Shown here: positions 18,187 to 26,708 of the stretch, piece after piece | How the letters are laid out: each line of letters begins with the position of its first letter | Position numbering within the stretch: position 1 is the stretch's first letter | Assembly (NCBI GenBank): GCA_003220795.1 | Contig: QHTK01000049.1 | Span: 1-64,000 of the forward strand | Source of the DNA: Gemmatimonadota bacterium | Lineage (GTDB): Bacteria > Gemmatimonadota > Gemmatimonadetes > Gemmatimonadales > GWC2-71-9 | Direction of reading: 5' to 3' | Length of the DNA stretch: 64,000 nucleotides | Position numbers and translations under genes: made by a program | The notes under the pieces: model-generated | Databases searched by the model: none | What the model saw: only the letters and a program-made list of their open reading frames with translations | Told to the model about the DNA's origin: nothing

Positions 18187-19193
18187 GGCAGCGTCTCCAG
18201 CGACATGAGGTCGAGCACCGGGTTGCCCAGGAACCGGGTACGACCGGCGCGCACACGCGCCGTGACTTGGACGGTCGCGAGCGGGGTGAGGGCGTCGAGC
18301 GGCGCGCGCTTCGCGTCGGGAACGACGACGTACACGAAGCCGCGCTCGGGCAGCGGCCCCCGCGCGAGCAGGTACGTCGCGCCGTTCGGAATGTCGGGGC
18401 GGAGCTCGTCGGCTTTCTGCACCGCGATGAACTGGAGCGTCCAGCGCAGCACCTGCCCCACGTAGCGCTGCGGCTCGGCGCGCAGCTCCGCCGCCGACAC
18501 CCCCACCAGCACGCCGGCGGGCGCCGCCTGCAGGTCGCCACTCCGCACCCACCCGTCGATCTCCACCCGCGTCCAATCGCCCGAGCGGCCCAGCACGCGC
18601 AGCGGCGCGGAGGGCGCGAGCGTTCCCGTCGGCGCCCCTTCGGGGGCTCGATACAGCACGGTGCGCCGCGCCGATTCAACGTGCGACGGGTCGGGGGAGG
18701 CGGGGCTCGTATCGGGGTCGGTCCCTGCCGCCCGCGAGCTCGCCACCTGCGCGACCGCCTCGACGTCGCCCTGTTGCACCCAGCCGGTGCGCGTCACGTG
18801 GACCCAGCGGTCCGCGTCCCCGTCGTTGACCTTCGTCAGGAGAAACCCCTGGGGCAGCTTGCCGACCAGCGCACCGGCGGGCGCCGAGCGCAGGTTCTCC
18901 TCGGGCGTGCGGGTGACCGCCAGGTCGAAGCCGGCGCGGGGAGTCGGCCCGACCGACGTCGCGAAGATCCAGCCCTCGAGGGTGACGGCGAGCCAGTCGC
19001 CCCGCGCGTCGCCGCCCGCGACCTGCGCTCCGCGGGCGAGGCGCGCCAGGCGCTTGCCGCCCGCCTCCTGGAAGAACCAGGCGCCGTCGGTGGTGATGCG
19101 GTAGCGCGCTTGGGCGGCCAGCGACGCATCCGGCGCGGCGGGCCCGAGCCAGAAGACAACTGGTAGGGCGCGGAGGGCCCGACTAAATTGCAT
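18183..19193 (-). CDS. Exported protein with three SH3-like repeats
   Basis: The 336-residue product begins with a signal peptide (cleavage near LAAQA) and then has three bacterial SH3-like repeats ending in LEGWIFATS, RTGWVQQGD and IDGWVRSGD (about residues 30-210). A C-terminal beta-rich domain follows with RYVGQVLRWTLQF. SH3b repeats usually bind cell-wall material or act as spacers in envelope proteins. The frame opens at a TTG (19202), but ATG 19193 is preferred. It lies only 11 bases from the start of the divergent gpmI gene. Function is unknown beyond an envelope location. Confidence 0.75.
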
Positions 19194-19204
19194 CGCTCTC
19201 AAAT

Positions 19205-20761
19205 ATGCCTAAGAGGGATGGGCCGCGCACCCCGGTCGTCTTGATCGTGCTCGATGGCTGGGGCTTCCGTCCCGGCCGCGAGGGAAACGCCGTCGAGCTG
19301 GGTGACACGCGCACCTGGCACCGCCTCTGGGCCAAAGCGTCGCGCACACTGCTCGACGCCTCGGGGCTCCCTGTGGGACTCCCCGCCGGACAAATCGGTA
19401 ACAGCGAGGTCGGACACCTGAATCTCGGCGCCGGACGCGTGGTGCCCCAAGACATCGTGCGCATCTCGCAGGCGATCCAGTCGGGAGAGTTCTTCCGCTT
19501 GCCGGCGCTCGTCGAGCTGTGCCGCGGCGTGAAGCGACGCGGTGCCACACTCCACCTCATGGGCCTGCTCGGGAACGGCGGCGTGCACGCCCTCGATCAG
19601 CACCTCGTCGCCGCGATCATGCTGGGCCACCAGCACGAGCTGCCGGTCGCGATCCACGCCTGGCTCGATGGGCGGGATACGCCGCCCCAGTCGGGGCTCG
19701 GGTTCATGCAGGAGCTGCTGGACGGAATCGGGGCCCGGGACCCGGCGCCCGGCCCCCCGGCCCCGGTCGTTTCCACTGTCGTCGGCCGGTACTACGCCAT
19801 GGACCGCGACAAGCGCTGGGAACGGACCAAGATCGCCTACGATGCCATGGTCCACGGGGTGGGCGAGCCCTCCCCGGACCCGATCGCGGCGATCCGCACG
19901 GCCTATGCGGCTGGCGAGACCGACGAGTTCGTGAAGCCGCGGGTCATCACGGGCACGCCCCGCATCCGGAGCGGGGATGGCGTCTTCTGCTTCAACTTCC
20001 GCGCCGACCGCATGCGCCAGATCGTGCGGGCCCTGGCGCTCGACGGCTTCGACGCGTTCGACACCGGCCGGCGACCGTCCGTGGAGCTCGTCACGATGAC
20101 GCAGTACGACGAGACCTTCTCCTTCCCGATGGCGTTCGGACCGATGGTGCTGTCGCAGATCGTCGCCCAAGTGCTGTCGGACCAGGGCAAGACGATGTTC
20201 CGCACCGCCGAAACCGAGAAGTACGCGCACGTCACTTACTTCTTCAACGGCGGCCTCGAGACGCCGTACCCGGGCGAGGAGCGGCTGCTCGTGCCGTCGC
20301 AGAAGGTGGCGACCTACGATCTCATGCCGGAGATGAGCGCGGCCGGCGTGACCGACGTACTCTGCAAGGCGATCCGCGCGCGTCACCACGACTTCATCCT
20401 GTGCAACTACGCCAACGGGGACATGGTCGGTCACTCCGGGGTACTACCGGCGGCAGTCAAGGCAGTGGAGACGGTGGACCAGTGCCTCGCGCGAGTACTG
20501 AAGACCGCCGAGCAAGCCGGCGCCACGCTGCTGATCACCGCGGACCACGGCAATTGCGAGCTGATGATCGACCCGACGACCGATGGCCCGCACACCGCCC
20601 ACACCACGAACCCCGTCCCTTTCCTTATCGTCGGGGATCACGCCACCACCCCGCTCCGCCACGGCGGCGCCCTGCGCGACGTGGGGCCCACCGTGCTGCG
20701 GATGCTGGGGCTCGAACCGCCGCCCGAAATGACGGGGCGGGATCTGAGGGAGACGGACTGA
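19205..20761 (+). CDS. gpmI: 2,3-bisphosphoglycerate-independent phosphoglycerate mutase
   Basis: This glycolytic enzyme interconverts 3- and 2-phosphoglycerate using two Mn ions and a phosphoserine. The 518 residues match the family: VLIVLDGWGFRPG at the start, the phosphoserine motif GNSEVGH near residue 73, AWLDGRDTPP, YYAMDRDKRWERT, NFRADRMRQI, EKYAHVTYFFNGG, YANGDMVGHSG and ADHGNCE with the metal-binding Asp and His. The start at ATG 19205 is forced because VVLIVLDGWG follows within ten residues. It diverges from the SH3 gene with only 11 bases between start codons. Its stop overlaps the ATG of the next gene by one base. Confidence 0.96.
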   Translation: MPKRDGPRTPVVLIVLDGWGFRPGREGNAVELGDTRTWHRLWAKASRTLLDASGLPVGLPAGQIGNSEVGHLNLGAGRVVPQDIVRISQAIQSGEFFRLPALVELCRGVKRRGATLHLMGLLGNGGVHALDQHLVAAIMLGHQHELPVAIHAWLDGRDTPPQSGLGFMQELLDGIGARDPAPGPPAPVVSTVVGRYYAMDRDKRWERTKIAYDAMVHGVGEPSPDPIAAIRTAYAAGETDEFVKPRVITGTPRIRSGDGVFCFNFRADRMRQIVRALALDGFDAFDTGRRPSVELVTMTQYDETFSFPMAFGPMVLSQIVAQVLSDQGKTMFRTAETEKYAHVTYFFNGGLETPYPGEERLLVPSQKVATYDLMPEMSAAGVTDVLCKAIRARHHDFILCNYANGDMVGHSGVLPAAVKAVETVDQCLARVLKTAEQAGATLLITADHGNCELMIDPTTDGPHTAHTTNPVPFLIVGDHATTPLRHGGALRDVGPTVLRMLGLEPPPEMTGRDLRETD

Positions 20762-21465
20762 TGGGACGAACGAATCAAGGTTGGAAGGTTGGACGGTGGC
20801 TGCTCCTTTCCATCCTTCCGGCCTTGCACCTTTCCGCTCAGGTCGGCCACGAGCCTTCGCACTCGCCCTACCACGATATCCGCCGGGGCGGGGTCGGCGT
20901 GATCACGGTTGGTTATCTGGGTGGCTCGCGGGGGGGCCCCGGGGTCGGGATCTCGGATGGGCCGACCGGCGGGCTGCGCTACGAGGTGGCCTTCGGGAAC
21001 GCGCTGGGCGCCTCCCTCGGGATCGCCTACGCGCAGACGACGCGGTTCGTCGTGGACCCGACCAAGGACTCCCTGTCGCGTCGCACCGGTCCGTTCAATA
21101 CCGACGTCGTGCTCGCCGATGTGGCGCTGCAGCTCGCCCTCACCGGCCGCAAGACGTGGCACGGCTTTGCGCCCTACCTGGGAGGCGCGTTCGGCGCGGC
21201 GATCGGCGGCGGCTCGCCGCCTGATCCGACCGGGTACGACTTCGGCACGAAGCTGACCGTCGCGCCGGGAGCGGGGCTGCGATGGTATCCCGCGCGGCGC
21301 GTGTCGGTCCGAACCGATTTCCGCCTGGTGCTGTGGCGGCTCAAGTACCCTCTCGACTACAAGAACCCGTCCCCCGACGGCAGCCGCGTGCTGCCGCTCA
21401 CCGCCCCGCTCACCGAGTGGACCGCCCATCCCTGGATCACGATTGGCCTGGGGTGGACTTTCTAG
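20761..21465 (+). CDS. Predicted outer-membrane beta-barrel protein
   Basis: The 234-residue product starts at ATG 20761, sharing its first base with the gpmI stop. A signal peptide (core LLLSILPALHLSAQ) is followed by alternating beta strands rich in Gly and aromatic residues, ending in ITIGLGWTF with a terminal Phe, the usual beta-barrel sorting signal. The amino end is encoded by an inverted pair of 8-base repeats at 20774-20836. It precedes and overlaps the tungstate-type permease gene, so it may provide an outer-membrane path in the same system, but that is inference only. Confidence 0.7.
   Translation: MGRTNQGWKVGRWLLLSILPALHLSAQVGHEPSHSPYHDIRRGGVGVITVGYLGGSRGGPGVGISDGPTGGLRYEVAFGNALGASLGIAYAQTTRFVVDPTKDSLSRRTGPFNTDVVLADVALQLALTGRKTWHGFAPYLGGAFGAAIGGGSPPDPTGYDFGTKLTVAPGAGLRWYPARRVSVRTDFRLVLWRLKYPLDYKNPSPDGSRVLPLTAPLTEWTAHPWITIGLGWTF
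20774..20836. repeat. Inverted pair of 8-base repeat arrays inside a signal-peptide region
   Basis: From 20774 three plus-strand 8-base units of the type TGGAAGGT run to about 20797. After a short centre, four units of the complementary type (CCTTTCCA, TCCTTCCG, GCCTTGCA, CCTTTCCG) run from 20805 to 20836. The repeat encodes residues 5-25 of the outer-membrane protein in frame, including most of its signal peptide. Confidence 0.65.
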
Positions 21466-22148
21466 GGGAGGGCCTGCGGCGCGCCTTCGCCCTCTTGCTC
21501 GGGGGCGACGCCGAAGTGAGCGGCGTCGTCTTGCTCACCTTGAAGGTCGCCGTCACGGCCACGCTGATCGCGTGCGCCTTCGGCCTGCCACTCGGCTTTT
21601 TCCTGGCGACCCGTCCGTTCTGGGGACGCCGCGCGGCGTTTACGCTCGTCAACACCGCGCTCGCCTTCCCCACCGTCGTCACCGGCTTGCTGCTGTTCGG
21701 CCTCCTGTCCCGGCGCGGGCCGCTGGGGGGCGTGGGGTGGTTGTACACGTGGCAGGCGATCGCGCTGGGCGACGTGTGCATCGCGCTCCCGATCGCCGCG
21801 GCGCTGTCGGCCGCGGCGGTTCAAGGAGTGGACCCGCGGATCCGCCGCACCGCCCAGACCCTCGGCGCCTCGGCGTGGCGCACGGCGTGGGCGGTCGCGC
21901 GCGAAGCGCGCTTCGCGCTGGCGGCGGTGATCACCGCCGCCTTCGGTCACGTGATCGCGGAGATCGGCTCCGCCATGATGGTCGGCGGCAACATCCGCGG
22001 CTCGACCCGGACCCTCACCACGGCCATCGCGCTCTACACCGGCCAGGGCGACTTCGGGCTGGCGCTCGCGCTCGGCGTCATCCTGCTGGTGCTCGCGCTG
22101 CTCGTCAACATCGCCCTGCAGGTGCTCCAGGGCCAAGGTCATGCTTGA
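21453..22148 (+). CDS. Tungstate/molybdate-type ABC transporter permease (TupB-like)
   Basis: The 231-residue protein has about five to six membrane helices and the inner-membrane permease EAA-like loop: RRTAQTLGASAWRTAWAVARE near residue 135. A GHVIAEIGSAMMVGGNIRGSTRTLTTAIALY stretch, characteristic of TupB/WtpB-like anion permeases, follows. GTG 21453 overlaps the end of the outer-membrane protein gene by 13 bases. It overlaps the ATPase gene start by 8 bases. No periplasmic binding protein (TupA) gene is adjacent. The tungstate versus molybdate preference cannot be read from the sequence. Confidence 0.82.
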   Translation: MDFLGEGLRRAFALLLGGDAEVSGVVLLTLKVAVTATLIACAFGLPLGFFLATRPFWGRRAAFTLVNTALAFPTVVTGLLLFGLLSRRGPLGGVGWLYTWQAIALGDVCIALPIAAALSAAAVQGVDPRIRRTAQTLGASAWRTAWAVAREARFALAAVITAAFGHVIAEIGSAMMVGGNIRGSTRTLTTAIALYTGQGDFGLALALGVILLVLALLVNIALQVLQGQGHA

Positions 22149-23157
22149 GCTCGTGGGCGTGCGCCACCGCTATGCGGCGCGCGTGGTCCTGGACCTGGAC
22201 CGGTTCGCCATCCCGCCGGGAGCCCTCATCGCGATGGTGGGACCCAACGGCTCGGGCAAGAGCACCTTGCTCCGGCTCCTCGCCCTGCTCGAGCGGCCGA
22301 GCGAGGGCGAGGTGCGGCTCGACGGCAAGGCCGTTTCCGGCGGACCGGCGCACGTCCGGCCCGGCACGGCGGCGCGCCGCCGGGTCACGCTGGTCGAGCA
22401 GCGGCCGATTCTGCTGCAGGGAACGGTCCGTGATAATATCGGATTCGGATTACGGGCGCGGGGGATGAGACGGGCAGAGGTGAACAGGTTGATAGAACAA
22501 GTCGCCGCGCGGCTCGGCGTGACGCCGCTGCTGGAGCGCCGCCGCCACGAGCTGTCGGAAGGCGAAGTGCAACGCGTCGCCGTCGCCCGCGCGCTCGCCG
22601 TCGAGCCCCAGGTCCTGCTGCTCGACGAGCCGGTGAGCTCGGCCGACCGCGCGGCGGCGCAAACGCTGTACGCCGCGCTGCGCGAGGAGCGCAGCCGCCG
22701 ACCGCTCGCCATCTGCCTCGCGTCGCACCAGCTCGAGGACGCCTACCGCTGGGCGGACGATGTGCGCGCCCTCGCCGAGGGGAAGCTCTCGCCCGTGACC
22801 CCCGAGAATCTGTTTCGCGTCGAGCTGCCGCAGACCGGCGCGGGGGACCTGAAGCACGTGCGCGTCGGCACGATCGAGATCGCCGCGATGACCGACAAGA
22901 CGGGGCCCGCGATCCTCGCCGTGCCGCCCACCGACATCCTGGTGAGCCGGGAGCCCCTCGCGTCTTCGGCGCGGAACGCGTTCCGCGGGCGGGTCACGCG
23001 GCTCGCCCGACAGCGTCCCGGAGCCGTGCACGTGACAGCGGACGTAGGGGTGGAGCTCGTCGCGGTGGTCACGGAAGAGGCCGCCCGCGATCTCCAGCTC
23101 ACGCCGGGGAGCCCGGTGGTGCTGGCGTTCAAGGCCAATGCGGTGCGGGTGTTCTAG
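22141..23157 (+). CDS. ABC transporter ATPase with C-terminal TOBE/MOP-like domain (TupC-like)
   Basis: The 338-residue ATPase has Walker A GPNGSGKST near residue 35, signature LSEGEVQRVAVARAL near 137, Walker B VLLLDEPVSSADRA, and ASHQLEDAYRWADD after it. Its last 70 residues (FRGRVTRLARQRPGAVHVTA to VLAFKANAVRVF) look like the TOBE/MOP oxyanion-binding domain used for feedback by molybdate and tungstate importers. It overlaps the permease gene by 8 bases, forming an importer core. The downstream cofactor genes support molybdate or tungstate as substrate. Confidence 0.85.
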   Translation: MLELVGVRHRYAARVVLDLDRFAIPPGALIAMVGPNGSGKSTLLRLLALLERPSEGEVRLDGKAVSGGPAHVRPGTAARRRVTLVEQRPILLQGTVRDNIGFGLRARGMRRAEVNRLIEQVAARLGVTPLLERRRHELSEGEVQRVAVARALAVEPQVLLLDEPVSSADRAAAQTLYAALREERSRRPLAICLASHQLEDAYRWADDVRALAEGKLSPVTPENLFRVELPQTGAGDLKHVRVGTIEIAAMTDKTGPAILAVPPTDILVSREPLASSARNAFRGRVTRLARQRPGAVHVTADVGVELVAVVTEEAARDLQLTPGSPVVLAFKANAVRVF

Positions 23158-23159
23158 GG

Positions 23160-23579
23160 ATGCCGATCAGCTATCTTACGCGTATCGTTGAGTTTACCGC
23201 GACGCACCGGATCCGGCGCGCCGACTGGACCGACCAGCAGAACCGAGCCGAGTTCGGCAAAGCGGCCGTTGATCACAGCCACCGCTACCAGTGCCGGGTC
23301 ACCGTGCAGGGACGGCTCGTGGCCGAGGCGGGTGGCGTGATGAGCCTGGCGGCGCTCGACGTCCTGCTCGCCGCGGAAGTGACCGCGCGGCTCGACGGGC
23401 GCAGCATCAATGACGCGTTGCCGGAGTTCGCGGACGGCCGGCGTCTCGCCACCGGTGAAGCCCTGGCCGTGTACGTCTGGGAACGACTTGCCGCGCGGCT
23501 GCCGCCGGGCGTGACATTGCACGCCGTGCGCGTGCAGGAAGGGTCGCACATTTACTCGGAGTACTTCGGTGAACGCTGA
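23160..23579 (+). CDS. QueD/6-pyruvoyltetrahydropterin-synthase-like protein lacking catalytic residues
   Basis: The 139-residue protein belongs to the tetrahydropterin synthase/6-carboxytetrahydropterin synthase fold: EFTATHRI gives the first zinc His, DHSHRY gives the other two, and VRVQEGSHIYSEYF gives the conserved Glu near the end. However, the position of the usual catalytic Cys, four residues before the first His of the HxH pair, is Ala (FGKAAVDHSH). The usual LDH motif of the Asp-His dyad reads LDG. The zinc site is therefore kept and the proton-transfer residues are not. It lies 2 bases after the tupC-like gene and before fdhD, not among queuosine genes. A non-canonical pterin role is possible but unproven. 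Confidence 0.8.
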   Translation: MPISYLTRIVEFTATHRIRRADWTDQQNRAEFGKAAVDHSHRYQCRVTVQGRLVAEAGGVMSLAALDVLLAAEVTARLDGRSINDALPEFADGRRLATGEALAVYVWERLAARLPPGVTLHAVRVQEGSHIYSEYFGER

Positions 23580-23586
23580 CCCATTA

Positions 23587-23608
23587 ACCCCGGGCTTGCG
23601 CCCGGGGT
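23587..23608. repeat. REP-like palindrome with CCCCGGGC arms
   Basis: A perfect 9-base inverted repeat (ACCCCGGGC and GCCCGGGGT) around the loop TTGC lies between the QueD-like stop and the fdhD start. The same element with loop TCAC occurs at 30341-30362. There is no T-run, so a simple intrinsic terminator is unlikely. Confidence 0.8.
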
Positions 23609-23646
23609 CAGCGCCAGCGCACGCCGCCGGCTCCCGGAGGGGCCGG

Positions 23647-24366
23647 ATGCTCGCCGACTCGGCCGTGGTCGAGGAGTGGCCCGTGTGGCTCGAAGTGAAC
23701 GGCGCGCCGGCGGTGACGTGGATGTGTACGCCCGACCAGCTGGAAGAGCTGGCGACCGGGTGGCTGCACGGCGAGGGCTACATCGAGACGCTCGACGACC
23801 TCGTCAAGCTGCGCCCCTGCGCGACGGATCTCGGTTTCTGGGCGGAGGTGAAACCGGAGCGCGTGACGCTGGTGCAGGGCGACGAACGGCGCCGGGTGCT
23901 CGCGTCGGGGTGCGGCGCGGTGTCCACCTTCCTGGCTGATCCGCCCGCGGTGCGGCACGCACCCGCCCGGCGCGAGCCCCCCTCTCCGGAGAACTTGCGG
24001 GCACTCTTCAAGGAGCTGTTCGCCCGCGGCGCGCGCTACAACGAGACCGGCGGAATCCACGCCGCCGCCCTGACCGACGACGCGGCGCTTCAGTTCCACG
24101 CCGAGGACATCGGGCGGCACAACGCCGTGGATAAGGTGATCGGCGCCGCCGTAATCGCGCGACACCCGATCGCCGGCCGGGGACTGCTCGTCACGGGCCG
24201 CATCTCGGCCGAGCTGGCGCATAAAGCAGCCCGCGCCGGCCTCGCGTACGTCGCGACGCCCAGCGTCCCGTCCACGCTCGCGCTCACGGTCGCCCAGCGC
24301 GCGGGCATGGTGCTCGTCGGACGCGCGGTGAGCGGGACGCCGCACATCCACCGGCCGGACGCATGA
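23647..24366 (+). CDS. fdhD: FdhD-family sulfur carrier for formate dehydrogenase
   Basis: FdhD passes sulfur from a cysteine desulfurase to the molybdenum cofactor and is needed for active formate dehydrogenase. The protein (239 residues from ATG 23647) has PDQLEELATGWLHGEGYI, then the Cys loop LASGCGAVSTF near residue 85, TGGIHAAAL, EDIGRHNAVDKVIG and GRISAELAHKAARAG. The Cys loop has a single Cys where E. coli has a CxxC pair. ATG 23647 has an excellent GGAGGGG site; an earlier GTG (23569) would read through the palindrome and is rejected. The gene overlaps the next one in ATGA. Confidence 0.92.
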   Translation: MLADSAVVEEWPVWLEVNGAPAVTWMCTPDQLEELATGWLHGEGYIETLDDLVKLRPCATDLGFWAEVKPERVTLVQGDERRRVLASGCGAVSTFLADPPAVRHAPARREPPSPENLRALFKELFARGARYNETGGIHAAALTDDAALQFHAEDIGRHNAVDKVIGAAVIARHPIAGRGLLVTGRISAELAHKAARAGLAYVATPSVPSTLALTVAQRAGMVLVGRAVSGTPHIHRPDA

Positions 24367-24773
24367 ACCCGGAGGCGCTGCGCGCCCTCCTGCGGGAAGC
24401 GACGACGATCGCGATCGTAGGCCTGTCGCCCAAGCCCTGGCGGGCCAGCCATCAAGTGGCGCGATACCTCCAGGAGGCCGGCTACCGCATCGTACCGGTG
24501 AACCCCGAGCACGAGGCCGTGCTCGGCGAGCGGAGCTACCCGTCGCTCACCGCGGCCGCGGCGGCGGGCTCCATCGATGTCGTAGACGTGTTCCGGCGCA
24601 GCGAGTTCGCGGGTGCGATCGTGGACGAGGCGATCGCCGTGCAGCCCCGTCTGATCTGGCTGCAAGTCGGCGTGGTGGACCCCGCGGCGGGGGGGCGTGC
24701 AGCCGCCGCCGGCATCCCGTGCATCATGGACCGCTGTCTCATGGTCGACCACCAGCAACTGCTCGAGGTGTGA
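24363..24773 (+). CDS. CoA-binding (YccU-like) domain protein
   Basis: A 136-residue single-domain protein with the CoA-binding Rossmann fold: TTIAIVGLSPKPWRASHQVARYL near residues 15-37, GYRIVPVNPEH, VDVFRRSEF, and PRLIWLQVGVVD followed by GIPCIMDRCLMVDH. These YccU-like proteins bind coenzyme A but have no settled physiological role. The ATG overlaps the fdhD stop, so it is coupled to the cofactor genes. Confidence 0.85.
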   Translation: MNPEALRALLREATTIAIVGLSPKPWRASHQVARYLQEAGYRIVPVNPEHEAVLGERSYPSLTAAAAAGSIDVVDVFRRSEFAGAIVDEAIAVQPRLIWLQVGVVDPAAGGRAAAAGIPCIMDRCLMVDHQQLLEV

Positions 24774-24774
24774 A

Positions 24775-25590
24775 GTGCCCGGCTCCCAGCCACGCCCAGT
24801 GCTTCTGCTGCTCGGCCTGCTCGCTGGCGTGCCCGCCCCGGGGCGGGCGGCCGTCCAGGTGGGGCCCCGGCCGACCCTCGTCCTGACGCTCGTCGCCGGG
24901 GTGGCGGACGGCGCCGGTCTGTGGACGGTTCCCCGACAGCCGTTCTGCCCGGTTTACTCGAGCGGCTCTTGCGCCGCGCCCAGCGACACGTTGCGCCTCG
25001 CGCGCGAGCAGAGCTCGAGCATCACCATCGGCGCGGCGGTGAGCTACTTTCCCGGCTCGAGCGTCGGCATCCAAGCCGAGATGGCCTACCTGGGCTTGCC
25101 GCTGCGCGACGCCTGCGCGGTGCTCAACCTCTCCCCCAGCCAGCCAAGCCGCCAGCTGTGCGCCAACATGCAAGGGGCGTCGCATTCCACAGGGGCGATC
25201 TCGTTCGCGGCGAGCGCCCTCGTGCGCGGGGCGTCTCGCGGGCAGCTCAGCCCATACCTGCGCGGCGGTGTCGGGCTCGTCACGTTCGATCACAGCCCGA
25301 TCGAGCTCGTGGGCGTCGACAGCGCGGCCAACTCGTATCAGGTCTTCATCGACGACTCGCCACAGCGGATCGCCGTGAGCTTCATCGCGGGCGCGGGTTT
25401 CACCATGGCGCTCGGAAGCGCGTACCGGTTCCGCCTCGAGGCGCGCGATGCCATGACCCGGTTCCAGCGCGTCACGGGCGCGTCGGACGCATCGCTCGTC
25501 CCCCCCACCGGAGCCAGGTTCTTCCACCACTTCGTGCTGACGATGGGACTCGACGTGGTGCTCGAGCAGAAGCGGGGGCGCCGCTACTGA
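24775..25590 (+). CDS. Exported beta-barrel-like protein
   Basis: The product (271 residues from GTG 24775) has a signal peptide (LLLLGLLAGVPAPGRA) and then alternating amphipathic strands: SSITIGAAVSYF, VGIQAEMAYLG, AISFAASALVRG, LSPYLRGGVGLV and a final HHFVLTMGLDVVLEQ. This is an outer-membrane beta-barrel pattern of the OmpW/porin-like size, without a terminal Phe. It starts 1 base after the CoA-binding gene stop and lies before mobA; a role in metal or oxyanion passage would fit but is speculative. Confidence 0.65.
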   Translation: MPGSQPRPVLLLLGLLAGVPAPGRAAVQVGPRPTLVLTLVAGVADGAGLWTVPRQPFCPVYSSGSCAAPSDTLRLAREQSSSITIGAAVSYFPGSSVGIQAEMAYLGLPLRDACAVLNLSPSQPSRQLCANMQGASHSTGAISFAASALVRGASRGQLSPYLRGGVGLVTFDHSPIELVGVDSAANSYQVFIDDSPQRIAVSFIAGAGFTMALGSAYRFRLEARDAMTRFQRVTGASDASLVPPTGARFFHHFVLTMGLDVVLEQKRGRRY

Positions 25591-25592
25591 GC

Positions 25593-26192
25593 GTGCGCGC
25601 GGCCGTCCTCGCCGGCGGCGCGGCACGCCGCTACGGCGGCCGTCCCAAAGGGCTCGTCGCACTCGGCGGGCGACGCATCCTCGACCGCGTGGTGGACGCG
25701 GTGCAAAGCGTCGCGGGCGAGTCGCCGCTGCTCGTCGCCAACGCCCCCGACGCGTCCACTTGGCGTCCCGACCTCCGCACGGTGCCCGACGTGCGCCCGG
25801 GGTGCGGCAGCCTGGGTGGGATCTATACGGCGGTCGTGTCGGGCTCCGGCCCGGTGCTGTGCGTGGCGTGGGACATGCCCTTCGTGAGTCCCGAGCTGTT
25901 ACAGGCGCTGCGGGATGGTGCCGCCGGCTGTGACGCCTACCTCCCGGAGAGCGGCTCGCGGCGCGGGGTCGAGCCCCTATGCGCCGTGTACGGCCCGGCG
26001 TGCGGCCCCGCTATCGAGCGCCAGCTGGCCGGGGGCGACCTGCAGGCGATCGGCTTCCACCGGTCCGTGAAGGTCGGTACACTACCCCTCGAGCGCGTCC
26101 GGGCGTTCGGCGACCCGGCCGTGCTGTTTTTCAACGTGAACACGCCGGAAGACCTGGAGCAGGCGGAGGCCCTGTGGCGGCGACGCGCATGA
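25593..26192 (+). CDS. mobA: Molybdenum cofactor guanylyltransferase
   Basis: MobA attaches GMP to molybdopterin to give the guanine dinucleotide cofactor used by formate dehydrogenase and related enzymes. The 199 residues show the nucleotidyltransferase motif LAGGAARRYGGRPKGLVALGG at the N-terminus, the GGIYTAV turn, AWDMPFVSPELL with the metal-binding Asp near residue 95, and EPLCAVYG. GTG 25593 is the earliest start that gives the proper N-terminus and follows the previous stop by 2 bases. It overlaps mobB by 4 bases. Confidence 0.93.
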   Translation: MRAAVLAGGAARRYGGRPKGLVALGGRRILDRVVDAVQSVAGESPLLVANAPDASTWRPDLRTVPDVRPGCGSLGGIYTAVVSGSGPVLCVAWDMPFVSPELLQALRDGAAGCDAYLPESGSRRGVEPLCAVYGPACGPAIERQLAGGDLQAIGFHRSVKVGTLPLERVRAFGDPAVLFFNVNTPEDLEQAEALWRRRA

Positions 26193-26707
26193 TCTCGATC
26201 ATCGGGCGCAAGAACGCCGGCAAGACCACCCTGCTCGTGGCCCTCGCGGCGGAGCTGGTGCGTCGCAAGTTCCGGGTTATGACCATCAAGCACGGCACCC
26301 ACCCGGCTGACATGGACCAGCAGGGCAAGGACACCTGGCGGCACTGGCACGAGGGGAAGGTCGAGCGGGTGCTGATGGAGGCCCCTGGCGAGCGCGTCCT
26401 GTTCGAGCGCACCCCGCAGGAGTCCGACCCGATCACGCTTGCCCGACGCTACCTCGACGGCGCAGACATCGTCCTCGTGGAGGGGTTCAAGCGCGCGCCG
26501 CTCCCCAAGGTCGAAGTGTATCGGCTGGTCGCTGGCCCGGAGCCGATCTTCGACGCCGCGGCCCATGACCCCGAGGATTGGGTCGCGATGGTCACGGACC
26601 ACCCGCGCTACCGCGCCGAGTTTCCCGTGTTCCGCTTCTCCGACACCGCGTGGCTCGTGACGCTGGCCAACCTGGCGTGGGACCGCGCCAAGATTCTGGC
26701 GCCGTGA
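26189..26707 (+). CDS. mobB: Molybdopterin-guanine dinucleotide biosynthesis GTP-binding protein
   Basis: This 172-residue P-loop protein starts MISIIGRKNAGKTTLL, giving Walker A GRKNAGKTT. It continues with TIKHGTHPADMDQQGKDTWR and DIVLVEGFKRAPLPKVEVYR, all typical for MobB. MobB assists MobA in guanylating the cofactor but is usually dispensable. The start ATG overlaps the mobA TGA in ATGA, and moeA follows after a single base. Confidence 0.93.
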   Translation: MISIIGRKNAGKTTLLVALAAELVRRKFRVMTIKHGTHPADMDQQGKDTWRHWHEGKVERVLMEAPGERVLFERTPQESDPITLARRYLDGADIVLVEGFKRAPLPKVEVYRLVAGPEPIFDAAAHDPEDWVAMVTDHPRYRAEFPVFRFSDTAWLVTLANLAWDRAKILAP

Positions 26708-26708
26708 G

